From Oscillospiraceae bacterium (lineage in GTDB: Bacteria; Bacillota; Clostridia; Oscillospirales; Ruminococcaceae): DNA of 59,979 bases. The notes below the pieces were generated by a model. The model ran no database searches and had not been told where the DNA came from. It was given only the letters and a program-made list of their open reading frames with translations. Both the position numbers and the translations under genes were made by a program. Of the stretch, positions 17,941 to 27,944 are shown piece by piece (the first letter of the stretch is position 1; every line of letters begins with the position of its first letter). The stretch lies in contig SVMW01000011.1 in NCBI GenBank assembly GCA_015067215.1, positions 1 to 59,979 on the forward strand, written 5' to 3'.

Positions 17941-19935
17941 TTGGTTAAAAAAAGAGGTAACGGAGCTTTTCCGTTTGTTGCAATGTTGCTGCTGATGATT
18001 GCCATGGCAGTTATACTTAACAAGCCGAGCAATCTGACAGAAATGAAAATGAGCGAAGCTATTGACCTGTTCAAGGAAAACAAGGTTGAAGAGTTTGTTC
18101 TTAACATCGGCAACGGCAGACTGGAAATTGACCTCCGTAATGAAGAGGATAATATTACCTACAGTGTTCCAAGTGTGAACTACTTTGTAGAAAAAATCGA
18201 CCCGTATGTAGAACAGTATGATATCCCGCACGACTTTATTGCTCCTGCAAGCTACCCTGCATGGCTCAGTGTAATACCATATGTTCTTATGCTGCTGTTT
18301 ATTGGTATAATGTTCTTCAACATGTATAATCAGGCAAACGGCGGCGGCAAAGGCATGAGCGTTGGCCGTGCCAAAACAAAAGATGCAGGAGATTTGTCAC
18401 AGCGCAAATACTTTAAAGATGTTGCAGGTGCAGACGAAGAAAAAGAAGAACTTGTTGAAATTGTTGATTTTCTCAAAGACCCAAGCAAATTCAATGCACT
18501 TGGTGCAAGAATTCCAAAGGGTGTACTGCTTGTAGGCCCTCCGGGTACAGGTAAAACTTTGCTTGCAAAGGCAACTGCCGGCGAAGCAGGTGTTCCGTTC
18601 TTCTCAATTTCAGGTTCTGATTTTGTGGAGATGTATGTTGGTGTTGGTGCTTCCCGTGTAAGGGATCTGTTTGACAAAGCTAAAAAAGCCGCACCGTCCA
18701 TCATCTTTATTGACGAAATCGACGCAGTAGGCCGTCAGCGTGGTGCAGGTCTTGGCGGCGGTCACGATGAAAGAGAACAGACACTCAACCAGCTGCTTGT
18801 TGAAATGGACGGCTTTGGTGCAAATGAAGGCGTTATCATTATGGCAGCAACAAACCGTGCCGATATCCTTGACCGTGCACTTCTCAGACCGGGCCGTTTT
18901 GACAGACAGATTTATGTTGGTGCTCCTGATATCAAGGGCAGGGAAGAAATTCTCCATGTACATCTGAAAAACAAACCGATAGGTCCTGACGTTGAACCAA
19001 AAGCTATTGCACAGGCTACAGCAGGCTTTACAGGTGCAGACCTCGAAAATCTTTGTAACGAGGCAGCACTTATGGCTGCCAAAAAAGGCAAAAAAGCTAT
19101 TACACAGGCAGATATTGACGCTGCAGTTATCAAGGTAATTGCAGGCCCTGAAAAGAAATCCCGTGTTGTTACACCTAAAGAAAAGAAACTTGTTTCCTAC
19201 CACGAAGCAGGCCATGCAGTGGCAACTTATGTATGCGAAACAAGCCACCCTGTAAAAGAAATTTCCATCATTCCTCGCGGTATGGCAGGCGGCTATACAC
19301 TTTCAATTCCGGAAGAAGATTCCAACTACCGCACAAAGAAAGAAATGCTGGACGAAATTGTTACACTTCTCGGTGGTCGCTGTGCAGAACAGCTTATCCT
19401 TGAAGATATTTCTACAGGTGCATCAAACGACCTTGAAAGAACAACTGCTATTGCGAAAGCAATGGTTATGCGCTATGGTTTCTCTGACAAACTTGGCAAT
19501 GTTGTTTACGGCCACGACCCGCAACAGACATTCCTTGGCAGAGACTACGGTCAGGGTCAGGGTTATTCCGATGCTGTTGCAAATGAAATTGACAGCGAAA
19601 TCCGCCGTCTTGTTGACGAAGGCTACAACCGTTGTATGCAGATTCTTCAGGACAACATCGACAAACTTCACATTGTTGCAAAAATCCTTATGAAACAGGA
19701 AAAAATAACAGGTGAAGAATTTGCAGAAATCATGTCCGAAGGTTATGTTTATGTTGAAGAAACAGAAACACCTGTAATTGAAGAAACTGTTAAAGAACCA
19801 ACAGCAGAAGAAATTGAAAATGCAGAAGTTGTTGTGGAAATTATTGAAGCAGCAAACGAAGAAAGCACAGAAACTGTGGTTGAACCTGTTGTAAGTGAAA
19901 ACACAGCAGAAACAGAAGAAAAAACAGAAGAATAA
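17941..19935 (+). CDS. ftsH: ATP-dependent zinc metalloprotease FtsH
   Basis: A 664-residue membrane AAA+ protease that degrades misfolded membrane and regulatory proteins. It has two membrane helices (about 8-24 and 100-125) around an extracytoplasmic domain, Walker A GPPGTGKT at 199-206, the SRH motif (RPGRFDRQI) and the zinc site HEAGH at 421-425. The start is TTG at 17941, chosen because AAAGGAG lies 7 bases before it and no ATG fits. The last 50 residues are unusually rich in Glu, Thr and Val repeats, longer and more acidic than in Bacillus. Confidence 0.96.
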   Translation: MVKKRGNGAFPFVAMLLLMIAMAVILNKPSNLTEMKMSEAIDLFKENKVEEFVLNIGNGRLEIDLRNEEDNITYSVPSVNYFVEKIDPYVEQYDIPHDFIAPASYPAWLSVIPYVLMLLFIGIMFFNMYNQANGGGKGMSVGRAKTKDAGDLSQRKYFKDVAGADEEKEELVEIVDFLKDPSKFNALGARIPKGVLLVGPPGTGKTLLAKATAGEAGVPFFSISGSDFVEMYVGVGASRVRDLFDKAKKAAPSIIFIDEIDAVGRQRGAGLGGGHDEREQTLNQLLVEMDGFGANEGVIIMAATNRADILDRALLRPGRFDRQIYVGAPDIKGREEILHVHLKNKPIGPDVEPKAIAQATAGFTGADLENLCNEAALMAAKKGKKAITQADIDAAVIKVIAGPEKKSRVVTPKEKKLVSYHEAGHAVATYVCETSHPVKEISIIPRGMAGGYTLSIPEEDSNYRTKKEMLDEIVTLLGGRCAEQLILEDISTGASNDLERTTAIAKAMVMRYGFSDKLGNVVYGHDPQQTFLGRDYGQGQGYSDAVANEIDSEIRRLVDEGYNRCMQILQDNIDKLHIVAKILMKQEKITGEEFAEIMSEGYVYVEETETPVIEETVKEPTAEEIENAEVVVEIIEAANEESTETVVEPVVSENTAETEEKTEE

Positions 19936-19942
19936 ACAAATG

Positions 19943-19970
19943 AAGGCGGTCTTTTGACCGCCTTTTGTTT
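19943..19970 (+). terminator. Terminator after ftsH
   Basis: A 9-bp perfect stem (19943-19951 with 19956-19964) with a TTTT loop is followed by TTGTTTG. It closes the long rnjA-to-ftsH run. Confidence 0.9.
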
Positions 19971-20114
19971 GTTTATGAAACTAAAATACGGGCAATTTAT
20001 ACCATAGGTGAAAATGCAAAAGGATTTTGCATTTTTTCCAAAGTAATTTGCTATACATTTGCGGCGGTATTTAGTATAATCGGGACAGTCGAACAGAAAG
20101 GAAATGTGTAATAT

Positions 20115-20448
20115 ATGCTTGGAGAAAAGTTGATTACATTAAGAAAAAAATACGGTTACAGTCAGCAGGAACTTGCAGATAAACTTTCGGTAACAAGGCA
20201 AACAATATCCAACTGGGAATTAAATCAGGGTGCTCCTTCTTTGGATAAAGCACTGGAACTTGTCACAATATAAAGGTAAAAAGTGCGAAATAATTGTAAA
20301 AAGACCCATGCCTGGTATAGATGCTGTGTTTAATATACAGGGAACAATTGTTGACTGGGATAATAACTGGATTGTAATGCAGACAGAAAGCAAAAAAACT
20401 GTAAGTAAAAAAATATTCCGTACAGATAATATATTCAGTGTAAAATAG
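20115..20448 (+). pseudogene. XRE-type regulator, frameshifted or truncated
   Basis: From ATG 20115 a frame encodes a helix-turn-helix domain of 52 residues (MLGEKLITLRKKYGYSQQEL, then VTRQTISNWEL) that stops at 20271-20273 in the middle of helix 5 (KALELVTI). The next frame continues at once with YKGKKCEIIVK and a small beta-rich segment (FNIQGTIVDWDNNWIVMQT) to the stop at 20448, like the C-terminal domain of some clostridial XRE proteins. Loss of one TA from an ATATAT run at the junction would explain the break. A TATAAT at 20075-20080 could be its -10 box. It may instead be two short genes; the break is visible, the cause is inferred. Confidence 0.6.
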
Positions 20449-20558
20449 ATAATAGAATAGAATGAGACGGTGTGTCGGTATACGGCATGCCGTTTTTGTT
20501 CACCACAACATGTTGTGTCGCTTTTTGACAGTATAAAGACGGATATTGTGTCTTGTTC

Positions 20559-20587
20559 TTGACAAAAATTTTCATAAAAGTTAAAAT
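20559..20587 (+). promoter_or_regulatory. Sigma-A-type promoter for the topoisomerase pair
   Basis: A perfect TTGACA at 20559-20564 and TAAAAT at 20582-20587 are separated by 17 bases. It lies 87 bases before the parE-like ATG. Confidence 0.8.
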
Positions 20588-20673
20588 TATATAGTTAATG
20601 ATTAAATGGAGAAATATGCCTTTAAGATGTTTACTGCATAGGGCATATTGATAATAATTTACAGGAGAACAAA

Positions 20674-22659
20674 ATGGCAAAACAGTCAAAGGTTTACGGC
20701 AACGAAAGTATCAGCAGTCTCAAAGGTGCTGACAGGGTACGAAAACGCCCTGCGGTTATCTTTGGTTCCGATGGTATCGAAGGTTGTCAGCATTCGGTTT
20801 TTGAAATTCTGTCCAACAGTATTGACGAAGCCCGCGAAGGACACGGCAATAAAATTATAATGACAAGATATGCTGATGGTGCAATTGAAGTTGAAGACTT
20901 CGGCCGCGGTATTCCTGTGGACTACAATAAAAACGAAGACCGCTACAACTGGGAACTCTTGTTCTGCGAAATGTACGCAGGCGGTAAATACAACAACAAC
21001 TCAGGGGATAACTACGAATTTTCTCTGGGTCTTAATGGGTTGGGCCTGTGTGCAACACAGTATGCTTCTGAATATATGACTGTTGACATTATGCGTGATG
21101 GTTTTGCGTATCATCTTGATTTTGAAAAAGGTGAAAATGTGGGCGGTTTGCATAAAACCGAAACAGGCAAATGTACCACAGGCTCCAAAATCAAGTGGAA
21201 ACCGGACAACACAGTTTTCAGCGACATAAATATTCCTGTAACATACTTTGAAGAAGTTCTCAAAAGACAGGCAGTTGTAAACCCTAATGTTCTGTTTGTA
21301 TTTAAAAACCAGAAAGACAAGGGCTTTGAAACAAAGGAATATTTTTACGAAAAAGGTATTGTAGACTATGTGGAGGAAATCTGTGACGGAGAAAACCTTA
21401 CACAGATTGTTTCCAACAGCTATGAAACAAGCGGCAAAGACCGTGATGATATGCCTGAATATAAAGTTAAAATGAATGTAGCTTTTGCGTTCTCCAACAA
21501 AGTGCAGAAGATTGAGTACTATCACAACTCCAGTTTCCTTGAATATGGCGGAAGCCCTGAAAGAGCTGTAAAAGCTGCTTTTGTATATCAGATTGACGCC
21601 TTTGCAAAACAGAAAAATCTGTATAAGAAAAATGAAAGCAAAGTGACATTTCAGGATATAGAAGATTGCCTTGTGTTTGTTTCCAGTTGTTTTTCCACAA
21701 TGACAAGCTATGAAAACCAGACAAAAAAGGCTATTACAAACAAGTTTATTGCTCAGGCAATGACAGAGTTTTTAAAACGTACCCTGGAAGTTTACTTTAT
21801 TGAAAACCCTGATGAAGCAATGAAAATTGTTCAGCAGGTTATTGTAAACAAACAGTCACGCGAACAGGCGGAAAAAACACGAATCAGCCTTAAAAAGACT
21901 ATCAGTGAAAAAATTGACCTTGCAAACCGCGTGCAGAAGTTTGTTGACTGCCGCAGCAAGGACGTTGCAAAACGCGAAGTTTATATTGTAGAAGGTGACT
22001 CTGCTCTCGGTGCATGTAAAACCAGCCGAGATGCTGAATTTCAGGCTCTTATGCCTGTAAGAGGCAAAATTCTCAACTGTCTCAAATGTGACTATGACAG
22101 AATTTTCAAAAGTGATATCATAACCGACCTTATCAAAGTTCTCGGCTGTGGTGTTGTAAGTCCTGCAAAATATCAGAAAGCAGGCATTGCAACCTTCAAC
22201 ATTGACAATCTTCGTTGGAACAAGGTGGTTATCTGTACCGATGCTGACGTTGACGGTTTCCAGATCAGAACACTTATTCTTACAATGCTTTACCGTCTCT
22301 GTCCACAGCTTATTGACGACGGCTTTGTGTATATTGCAGAAAGCCCGTTGTACGAAATCAACACAAAGGATAAAACCTATTTTGCATATACAGAAGAAGA
22401 AAAGAAGAATATTCTCAGCAGAATAGAAAAACAGAAATTTACAATCCAGCGTTCCAAAGGTCTTGGCGAAAACGAACCTGAAATGATGTGGATTACAACA
22501 ATGAACCCTGAAACACGCCGTCTTATCAAGGTGTGCAGGGAAGATGTTGAACGCACACAGGAAATGTTTGAACTGCTGCTTGGCGACAACCTTGCAGGCC
22601 GTAAACAGTACATTCAGGACTTTGGTGCTGATTATCTTGACCAGCTGGATTTATCATAA
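20674..22659 (+). CDS. Divergent type IIA topoisomerase, B/ParE-like subunit
   Basis: A 661-residue ATPase subunit. The GHKL ATP site is present (SNSIDEAREG, EDFGRGIPVDY, GLNGLG), as are the toprim motifs EGDSALG (Glu440) and DADVDG (from Asp523), and the C-terminal PMM-like LGENEPEMMWITTMNPETR. Spacing and local sequence differ from standard GyrB and ParE; an insert follows GRGIPVDYN (KNEDRYNWELLFCEM). It is most likely the second topoisomerase of this genome, used for decatenation or a special supercoiling role. The A-type partner starts 19 bases downstream. Confidence 0.85.
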   Translation: MAKQSKVYGNESISSLKGADRVRKRPAVIFGSDGIEGCQHSVFEILSNSIDEAREGHGNKIIMTRYADGAIEVEDFGRGIPVDYNKNEDRYNWELLFCEMYAGGKYNNNSGDNYEFSLGLNGLGLCATQYASEYMTVDIMRDGFAYHLDFEKGENVGGLHKTETGKCTTGSKIKWKPDNTVFSDINIPVTYFEEVLKRQAVVNPNVLFVFKNQKDKGFETKEYFYEKGIVDYVEEICDGENLTQIVSNSYETSGKDRDDMPEYKVKMNVAFAFSNKVQKIEYYHNSSFLEYGGSPERAVKAAFVYQIDAFAKQKNLYKKNESKVTFQDIEDCLVFVSSCFSTMTSYENQTKKAITNKFIAQAMTEFLKRTLEVYFIENPDEAMKIVQQVIVNKQSREQAEKTRISLKKTISEKIDLANRVQKFVDCRSKDVAKREVYIVEGDSALGACKTSRDAEFQALMPVRGKILNCLKCDYDRIFKSDIITDLIKVLGCGVVSPAKYQKAGIATFNIDNLRWNKVVICTDADVDGFQIRTLILTMLYRLCPQLIDDGFVYIAESPLYEINTKDKTYFAYTEEEKKNILSRIEKQKFTIQRSKGLGENEPEMMWITTMNPETRRLIKVCREDVERTQEMFELLLGDNLAGRKQYIQDFGADYLDQLDLS

Positions 22660-22678
22660 GGAAAGGACAGTCTGAACT

Positions 22679-24931
22679 ATGGCAAGAAAAACTAAAAAAG
22701 AGCAGAACCTGCCAAAAACTCAGGGACTGCCTGACAATGTTGAAATTCTCTCCGCAGGTGAAGTTCTGGAAAACCCGATCACTGACACTCTGCGCGAAAA
22801 CTATATGCCTTATGCTATGAGTGTTATTGTTTCCCGTGCTTTGCCGGAAATTGACGGTCTCAAGCCGAGCCACCGTAAACTGCTTTACACAATGTACGAC
22901 ATGGGTCTGCTTAAAGGCGCAAAGACAAAATCTGCCAATATTGTAGGTCAGACAATGCGTCTTAATCCTCATGGTGACCAGGCAATTTACGAAACAATGG
23001 TTCGTCTTGCACGAGGTAACGAAAGCCTGCTTGTACCTTTTGTAGACAGCAAAGGTAACTTTGGCAAGGCTTACTCCAGGGATATGGCCTGTGCGGCTTC
23101 CCGTTATACAGAAGCTAAACTTGAAGCAGTATGTGAAGAACTGTTCCGTGATATCGATTACGATACAGTTGACTTTGTGGACAACTACGACTCAACACGC
23201 AAGGAGCCTACACTTCTGCCTACAACATTCCCGAACATTCTTACAAACAATACTCTTGGTATTGCTGTAGGTATGGCATCTTCAATCTGTTCCTTTAACC
23301 TTGAAGAAGTATGCCGCACTACAATTGCTCTTATAAAAGATGCAAAGCACGAGATCAGGGATACTCTGCTTGCACCTGATTTTGCAGGCGGAGGTATAGT
23401 GCTTTATGACCAGAGCGATATCGACCAGGTGTACAACACAGGCCGTGGCAGTATCCGCGTGCGCAGCAAATGGCAGGCAGTAAAGGCTGACGGCGGCACT
23501 ATAATTGAAGTTACCGAAATTCCGCCAACCACAACGGTTGAAGCGATAATTGATAAAATTGCAGACCTCTGGAAACAGGGGAAAATCAAGGAAGTTAACG
23601 GCATCCGTGATGAAACCGATCTCAAAGGCCTTAAAATTGCTATCGATGTAAAACGCGGCACCGATGTGGATAAACTTATGCAGAAACTGTTTAAGCTCAC
23701 ACCGCTGGAAGATTCCTTCAGTGCAAACTTCAATATTCTCATAGCAGGTGCACCGAGAGTAATGGGTGTCGGAGAAATTATTGAAGAATGGGTTGCGTTC
23801 CGTACCGATTGTGTGAAACGACGCACATATTACAACCTTAAACAGAAAAAAGACAGACTTCACCTTGTGAAAGGCCTGGAATATATTCTTCTGGACATTG
23901 ACAAGGCAATTGAAATCGTACGAAATACTGAAGATGAAAAGGATGTTGTGCCAAACCTTATGATAGGTTTTGGAATTGACGAAATTCAGGCAGAATATGT
24001 AGCCGAAATCCGTCTGCGACAGCTTAACCGCAACTATATCCTTAAACGTATCGAAGAAAAAGACAATCTCATCAAAGAAATTGCTGAACTTGAAGATATC
24101 CTTAAAAACGATAAAAAGGTTAAAAAAATTATCATTTCTGAGCTTGAACATGTAATCAAAAAATATGCCAAGCCAAGAAAAACACAGATTATGTACGAAT
24201 CTGTTATGGATATGGATGAAGAAGAGGAAGAAGCTATTCCGAACTATCCTGTAAATATCTTTGTTACACAGCAGGGTTATGTTAAAAAAATTACTCCTCA
24301 GTCACTCAGAATGAGTGGTGAACACAAACTTAAAGCAGAGGATTATATTATACAGCATATAGAAACTACCAACGACATTGATTTGCTGTTCTTCACAAAC
24401 AAGCAGCAGGTTTACAAATGCAAGGCTGCTGTGTTTGAAGATACTAAAACCAGTGTGATGGGCGAATATGTTCCTGCCAAACTTGGCATGGAAGACGGCG
24501 AAGAAGTGGTAAAGATGGTTCACACCAGAGACTACAAAGGTTTTGTGCTGTTCTGCTTTGACAACGGTAAAGCTGCAAAGGTTCCGCTTTCTGCATACGA
24601 AACCAAACAGAACCGTAAAAAACTTATAAATGCTTATAGTGACAAAGCAACTCTTGTGGGTATTATCAGCAGTGAAGAAAATGTTGATGTAGCGTTTATA
24701 TCTTCTGTAAATCGTGCACTTGTTGTGAACACAAGTCAGATAAGCGAAAAAACAACCAAAAATTCTGCAGGTATTCAGGTTCAGACGCTTAAAAAGAACC
24801 AAACTGTAAAAACAGTTAAACTCAGCAGCGAAGCTCAGTTTGCAAACCCTGCAAAATATAAGACTAAAAACATACCAGCAGCAGGCAGTTTTCTTAAAGA
24901 AGAAGATATTGCACAGCAGCTTACACTGTGA
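22679..24931 (+). CDS. Divergent type IIA topoisomerase, A/ParC-like subunit
   Basis: A 750-residue breakage-reunion subunit that pairs with the B-type subunit just upstream. The catalytic tyrosine is Tyr143 in CAASRYTEAKL, after the winged-helix segment LKPSHRKLLYTMYDMG and NPHGDQAIYETMVRL. A coiled-coil region (about 430-520, EEKDNLIKEIAELEDILKND) precedes a C-terminal beta-pinwheel. The GyrA-box is not obvious, which argues for a ParC-type decatenase rather than gyrase. Its N-terminal 25 residues are an extra basic tail. Confidence 0.85.
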   Translation: MARKTKKEQNLPKTQGLPDNVEILSAGEVLENPITDTLRENYMPYAMSVIVSRALPEIDGLKPSHRKLLYTMYDMGLLKGAKTKSANIVGQTMRLNPHGDQAIYETMVRLARGNESLLVPFVDSKGNFGKAYSRDMACAASRYTEAKLEAVCEELFRDIDYDTVDFVDNYDSTRKEPTLLPTTFPNILTNNTLGIAVGMASSICSFNLEEVCRTTIALIKDAKHEIRDTLLAPDFAGGGIVLYDQSDIDQVYNTGRGSIRVRSKWQAVKADGGTIIEVTEIPPTTTVEAIIDKIADLWKQGKIKEVNGIRDETDLKGLKIAIDVKRGTDVDKLMQKLFKLTPLEDSFSANFNILIAGAPRVMGVGEIIEEWVAFRTDCVKRRTYYNLKQKKDRLHLVKGLEYILLDIDKAIEIVRNTEDEKDVVPNLMIGFGIDEIQAEYVAEIRLRQLNRNYILKRIEEKDNLIKEIAELEDILKNDKKVKKIIISELEHVIKKYAKPRKTQIMYESVMDMDEEEEEAIPNYPVNIFVTQQGYVKKITPQSLRMSGEHKLKAEDYIIQHIETTNDIDLLFFTNKQQVYKCKAAVFEDTKTSVMGEYVPAKLGMEDGEEVVKMVHTRDYKGFVLFCFDNGKAAKVPLSAYETKQNRKKLINAYSDKATLVGIISSEENVDVAFISSVNRALVVNTSQISEKTTKNSAGIQVQTLKKNQTVKTVKLSSEAQFANPAKYKTKNIPAAGSFLKEEDIAQQLTL

Positions 24932-24989
24932 AAAATCAGGCAGTAAGCGGTTATTTGCGATATTTTAATGATAATATTGAAATTACTTC

Positions 24990-25018
24990 TTGCATAATTG
25001 GGGATGATGTGGTATAGT
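24990..25018 (+). promoter_or_regulatory. Sigma-A-type promoter for secG
   Basis: TTGCAT at 24990-24995 and TATAGT at 25013-25018 are separated by 17 bases, 39 bases before the secG start. Confidence 0.65.
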
Positions 25019-25056
25019 AATATGGTCATATCACAAAGGGACGGAGGTCGTGTAAA

Positions 25057-25302
25057 ATGGGCATTTTGGAAATTATTGCTGGCGTAGCACTTATTCTGTG
25101 TTGTGTAGTTGTAAGCTTGCTGGTATTGGCACAGGAACCAAAAACCAGCGGTATGTCTGCAATGACAGGCGGCAGTGAAGTTTACGGCGATATGCAGACA
25201 AGAACAGCAGACGCTAAATTGGCTAAATTGACAAAATATGCTGGCGTAGCATTTTTCGTATTGATAATTGCTGTTAGCGCAATCAGCGTATTGGTAAAAT
25301 AA
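25057..25302 (+). CDS. secG: Preprotein translocase subunit SecG
   Basis: An 81-residue membrane protein with two hydrophobic helices (about 4-24 and 60-79) joined by the conserved loop SGMSAMTGGSEVYGD. It assists the SecYE channel. The ribosome-binding site GGAGG lies at the usual distance. The gene order secG-rnr is common in Firmicutes. Confidence 0.92.
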   Translation: MGILEIIAGVALILCCVVVSLLVLAQEPKTSGMSAMTGGSEVYGDMQTRTADAKLAKLTKYAGVAFFVLIIAVSAISVLVK

Positions 25303-25317
25303 TCAAAAGCAGTTCAA

Positions 25318-25347
25318 AACTCGTCTTGCAAAAGACGAGTTTTTTGT
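25318..25347 (+). terminator. Terminator between secG and rnr
   Basis: A 10-bp perfect stem (25318-25327 with 25332-25341) with a GCAA loop is followed by TTTTGTTAT. rnr must therefore depend on read-through or on its own promoter. Confidence 0.85.
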
Positions 25348-25405
25348 TATATTAGAAATATAAAAGAGAATCATATTTATATAAGTTTTTACTGAAAGGG
25401 TAGCT

Positions 25406-27568
25406 ATGCCGATTAAAGACAGAATTTTAAAAGAGCTTGAGAGCGGTCCTAAAAAATTCAAGACACTTAAAACAAAGTTCAAAGGAAGTAAAAAGTTTTA
25501 TGCTGCAATGGAAGATTTGTACCAAAAAGGCATAATTGACGAAAAAAATGGATTAATTGTTCTGACTAAACCTAAAAATGAAAAAACTGAAAAACCAAAG
25601 GATGTTTTTGAAGGTACAGTTGTAAAGCTTACGGAAAACTACGGTTTTGTCCGTGTGGAAGAATGGGACAAGGATGTTTTTGTTGCCGGTAAATTTATGA
25701 TGGGCACCGTTGTGGGTGATGTGGTGGAGCTTAAAAAGATTCCGTCAAGACGTCATCAGTATGAAGGCGAAATCATCAATATTGTAAAAGAAAAAACAAA
25801 TCTTGTGGCAGTAGCAGAAAAAACTCATGGCAACATCTATGCTGTTCTCCGTGACTGTCCTGTACTGGCACTGCCTATTGAAAATCGCCGCAGAGACCTG
25901 CAGCAGGGTGATGTTATTGTGGTCGATGTTTTCGGCAGAGGCCGCAGCCACCGTGCACTGACAGCAAAGGTGCGCGAAAACCTTGGCAGAGTAACAAACA
26001 GCACCAAAGCTGTGGAACTTCTGCTTATGGAAAAGAATGTTACTGCAGACTTTGAAGACAAGGTTATCACGGAAGTTGATGAAGTTGTAAGCCGCATTGA
26101 TATGGCGACAGAATATAAATTCCGCGAAGACCTGACAGGTGAATGCATTTTTACAATCGACTCTGCCTCCACAAAGGATATTGACGATGCTATTTCTGTT
26201 TCAAAAACAGAGGACGGATATCGTCTTGGTGTACACATTGCAGACGTAAGTCATTTTGTAAAACCTGCAAGTTTTGTAAATCAGGCAGCTTTCAGCCGCG
26301 GCACATCAATCTATTTTGGCGACAGTGTTATTCCTATGCTGCCAAAAGCTCTTTCAAACGAAGCCTGTTCCCTTAACCCTGGCGAAGAACGCCTTGCGTT
26401 TACATGTGATATGCAGCTGGACAGCAGCGGTGCAGTAAAAAGCTACCGCTTTTATAAATCTGTCATAAAATCCCGTCTTAAAGGTGTTTACAGCGAAATC
26501 AATGATATTTACTTTGAAGATGCGGAAAAACCTCGTATTAAAGAAAAGTACAATCTGCAAGAACCTTTACAGGAAACTGCAAAGGTTTCTGCTGAAATAA
26601 GAGAAAAGTACAGCGAAGTATATGAAAGCCTTATGGTTGCAAAGGAACTGTACGGGAAACTCAACAGCAGACGCATTCAGCGTGGTGCTATGGACATTGA
26701 AAGTGACGAAGCATATGTAATCTTTGACGAAAAAAACCGTGTTGTCGACATTAAAAAACGTGAACGCGGCGAAAGTGAAAAGATGATTGAAGAATTTATG
26801 CTTCTTGCAAACGGATGTTCTGCAAACCTTGCGAAAAAAATGGACCTGCCATTTGTTTATCGCATACATCAGGAACCTGATGCGGAAAAGCTTTTTACTT
26901 TCAAGGAAAACCTTAAAAAATTCGGTCTTCGCCTTGAAGTTAAACAGGGTGAAACACTGCAGAGCGGTTTTTCACGCCTGCTGGATAAATCCCGCGGCAC
27001 AAAGCTGCAGCATTTTGTACACAAAGGTGCACTGAGGGCACAGTCAAAGGCTAAATATTCTGAAGAACCGCTGGGCCATTTTGGCTTATCGCTGGACGAT
27101 TATGCCCATTTTACCAGCCCTATACGCCGTTATCCTGACCTTGCAATTCACCGTATTCTTACCGATGTGGTAAACGGTGTTCCAAAGGAAAAAATCAAAA
27201 AGAAATACGAAAAATTTGCAAAAGCCGCAGCGAAACAGTCTTCCGACACAGAGCTTAACGCAATGCAGATTGAAAGGGATGCAACTGATATCTATGTTGC
27301 CGAATACATGAGCAGGCATATCGGCGAAGAGTTTGAAGGTGCGGTTTCCAGCGTTACAAACTTTGGCGTTTATGTTGAACTTGGAAACACGGCTGAAGGC
27401 CTTGTGCATGTGTCACTTATAGATATGGTAAACCCTATTCTTCAGGAAGGTTTCTGCCTGTACTGTCCTGTAACAGGCAGAAAATATACAATCGGTGACA
27501 ATGTAAAAATCAAAGTTGTGGGCTGTGATATTATGAAAGGCAACATAGACTTTGAGTTTGTTGAATAA
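25406..27568 (+). CDS. rnr: Ribonuclease R
   Basis: A 720-residue 3'-5' exoribonuclease that degrades structured RNA. An N-terminal helix-turn-helix (LESGPKKFKTLKTKFKG) is followed by cold-shock-like domains, the RNB catalytic core with the acidic cluster IDSASTKDIDDAISV and the DYAHFTSPIRRYPDLAIHR motif, and a C-terminal S1 domain (GEEFEGAVSSVTNFGVYVEL). No basic tail follows the S1 domain. In many Firmicutes smpB and ssrA lie downstream; here DUF2508 and bofA-like genes follow instead. Confidence 0.95.
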   Translation: MPIKDRILKELESGPKKFKTLKTKFKGSKKFYAAMEDLYQKGIIDEKNGLIVLTKPKNEKTEKPKDVFEGTVVKLTENYGFVRVEEWDKDVFVAGKFMMGTVVGDVVELKKIPSRRHQYEGEIINIVKEKTNLVAVAEKTHGNIYAVLRDCPVLALPIENRRRDLQQGDVIVVDVFGRGRSHRALTAKVRENLGRVTNSTKAVELLLMEKNVTADFEDKVITEVDEVVSRIDMATEYKFREDLTGECIFTIDSASTKDIDDAISVSKTEDGYRLGVHIADVSHFVKPASFVNQAAFSRGTSIYFGDSVIPMLPKALSNEACSLNPGEERLAFTCDMQLDSSGAVKSYRFYKSVIKSRLKGVYSEINDIYFEDAEKPRIKEKYNLQEPLQETAKVSAEIREKYSEVYESLMVAKELYGKLNSRRIQRGAMDIESDEAYVIFDEKNRVVDIKKRERGESEKMIEEFMLLANGCSANLAKKMDLPFVYRIHQEPDAEKLFTFKENLKKFGLRLEVKQGETLQSGFSRLLDKSRGTKLQHFVHKGALRAQSKAKYSEEPLGHFGLSLDDYAHFTSPIRRYPDLAIHRILTDVVNGVPKEKIKKKYEKFAKAAAKQSSDTELNAMQIERDATDIYVAEYMSRHIGEEFEGAVSSVTNFGVYVELGNTAEGLVHVSLIDMVNPILQEGFCLYCPVTGRKYTIGDNVKIKVVGCDIMKGNIDFEFVE

Positions 27569-27576
27569 AAGATGAA

Positions 27577-27616
27577 AACAGAGACCTGTCAGGTGACGGG
27601 CCTCTGTTATTTTTTT
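27577..27616 (+). terminator. Terminator after rnr
   Basis: A 10-bp stem (27577-27586 with 27599-27608, one mismatch) is followed by ATTTTTTT. Confidence 0.8.
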
Positions 27617-27680
27617 GAAAAAATTGCATATAAATATAGAAATTGCCAACAATAACAACACATACGGAAGGGTGATTGTT

Positions 27681-27941
27681 ATGTTAAAAAAACTGCTGGG
27701 AAAAAACAGACAGCCGATAAACAGGGAAGTTGATGAACTTATAAAAGAGATAAGAAACTGCGAATATCTTATGGCACGCAATGAGGTGCTTTTTGACATG
27801 ACTACCGACGAAGACCTTATTGAAGCACAGATATACGAAAGAGAATCGCTGCGGTATCAGTACAACTATCTGCTGAAACAGCTCAGATGCAAAGAGAATC
27901 AGCTCTGTCTGGAAAGTCAGAAAGTAAGAACGGGGGAATAG
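27681..27941 (+). CDS. DUF2508 (YaaL-like) protein
   Basis: An 86-residue, charged helical protein (EVDELIKEIRNCEYLMARNEVLF then LIEAQIYERESLRYQYNYLLKQ) that fits the DUF2508/YaaL family. In Bacillus yaaL lies directly before bofA, and the same order is seen here with a 3-base gap. That supports the assignment. The start at 27681 follows GGAAGGGTG; the longer upstream frame lacks a ribosome-binding site. The molecular function is unknown. Confidence 0.75.
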   Translation: MLKKLLGKNRQPINREVDELIKEIRNCEYLMARNEVLFDMTTDEDLIEAQIYERESLRYQYNYLLKQLRCKENQLCLESQKVRTGE

Positions 27942-27944
27942 ATA

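Noticed and set aside
20255-20285. Programmed +1 frameshift in the XRE gene.
   Set aside because: There is no slippery heptamer or stimulatory signal. Loss of a TA pair is simpler.
23282-24151. A 289-residue reverse open frame.
   Set aside because: It lies opposite the ParC-like gene, is rich in Phe and Cys as shadow frames are, and has no ribosome-binding site.
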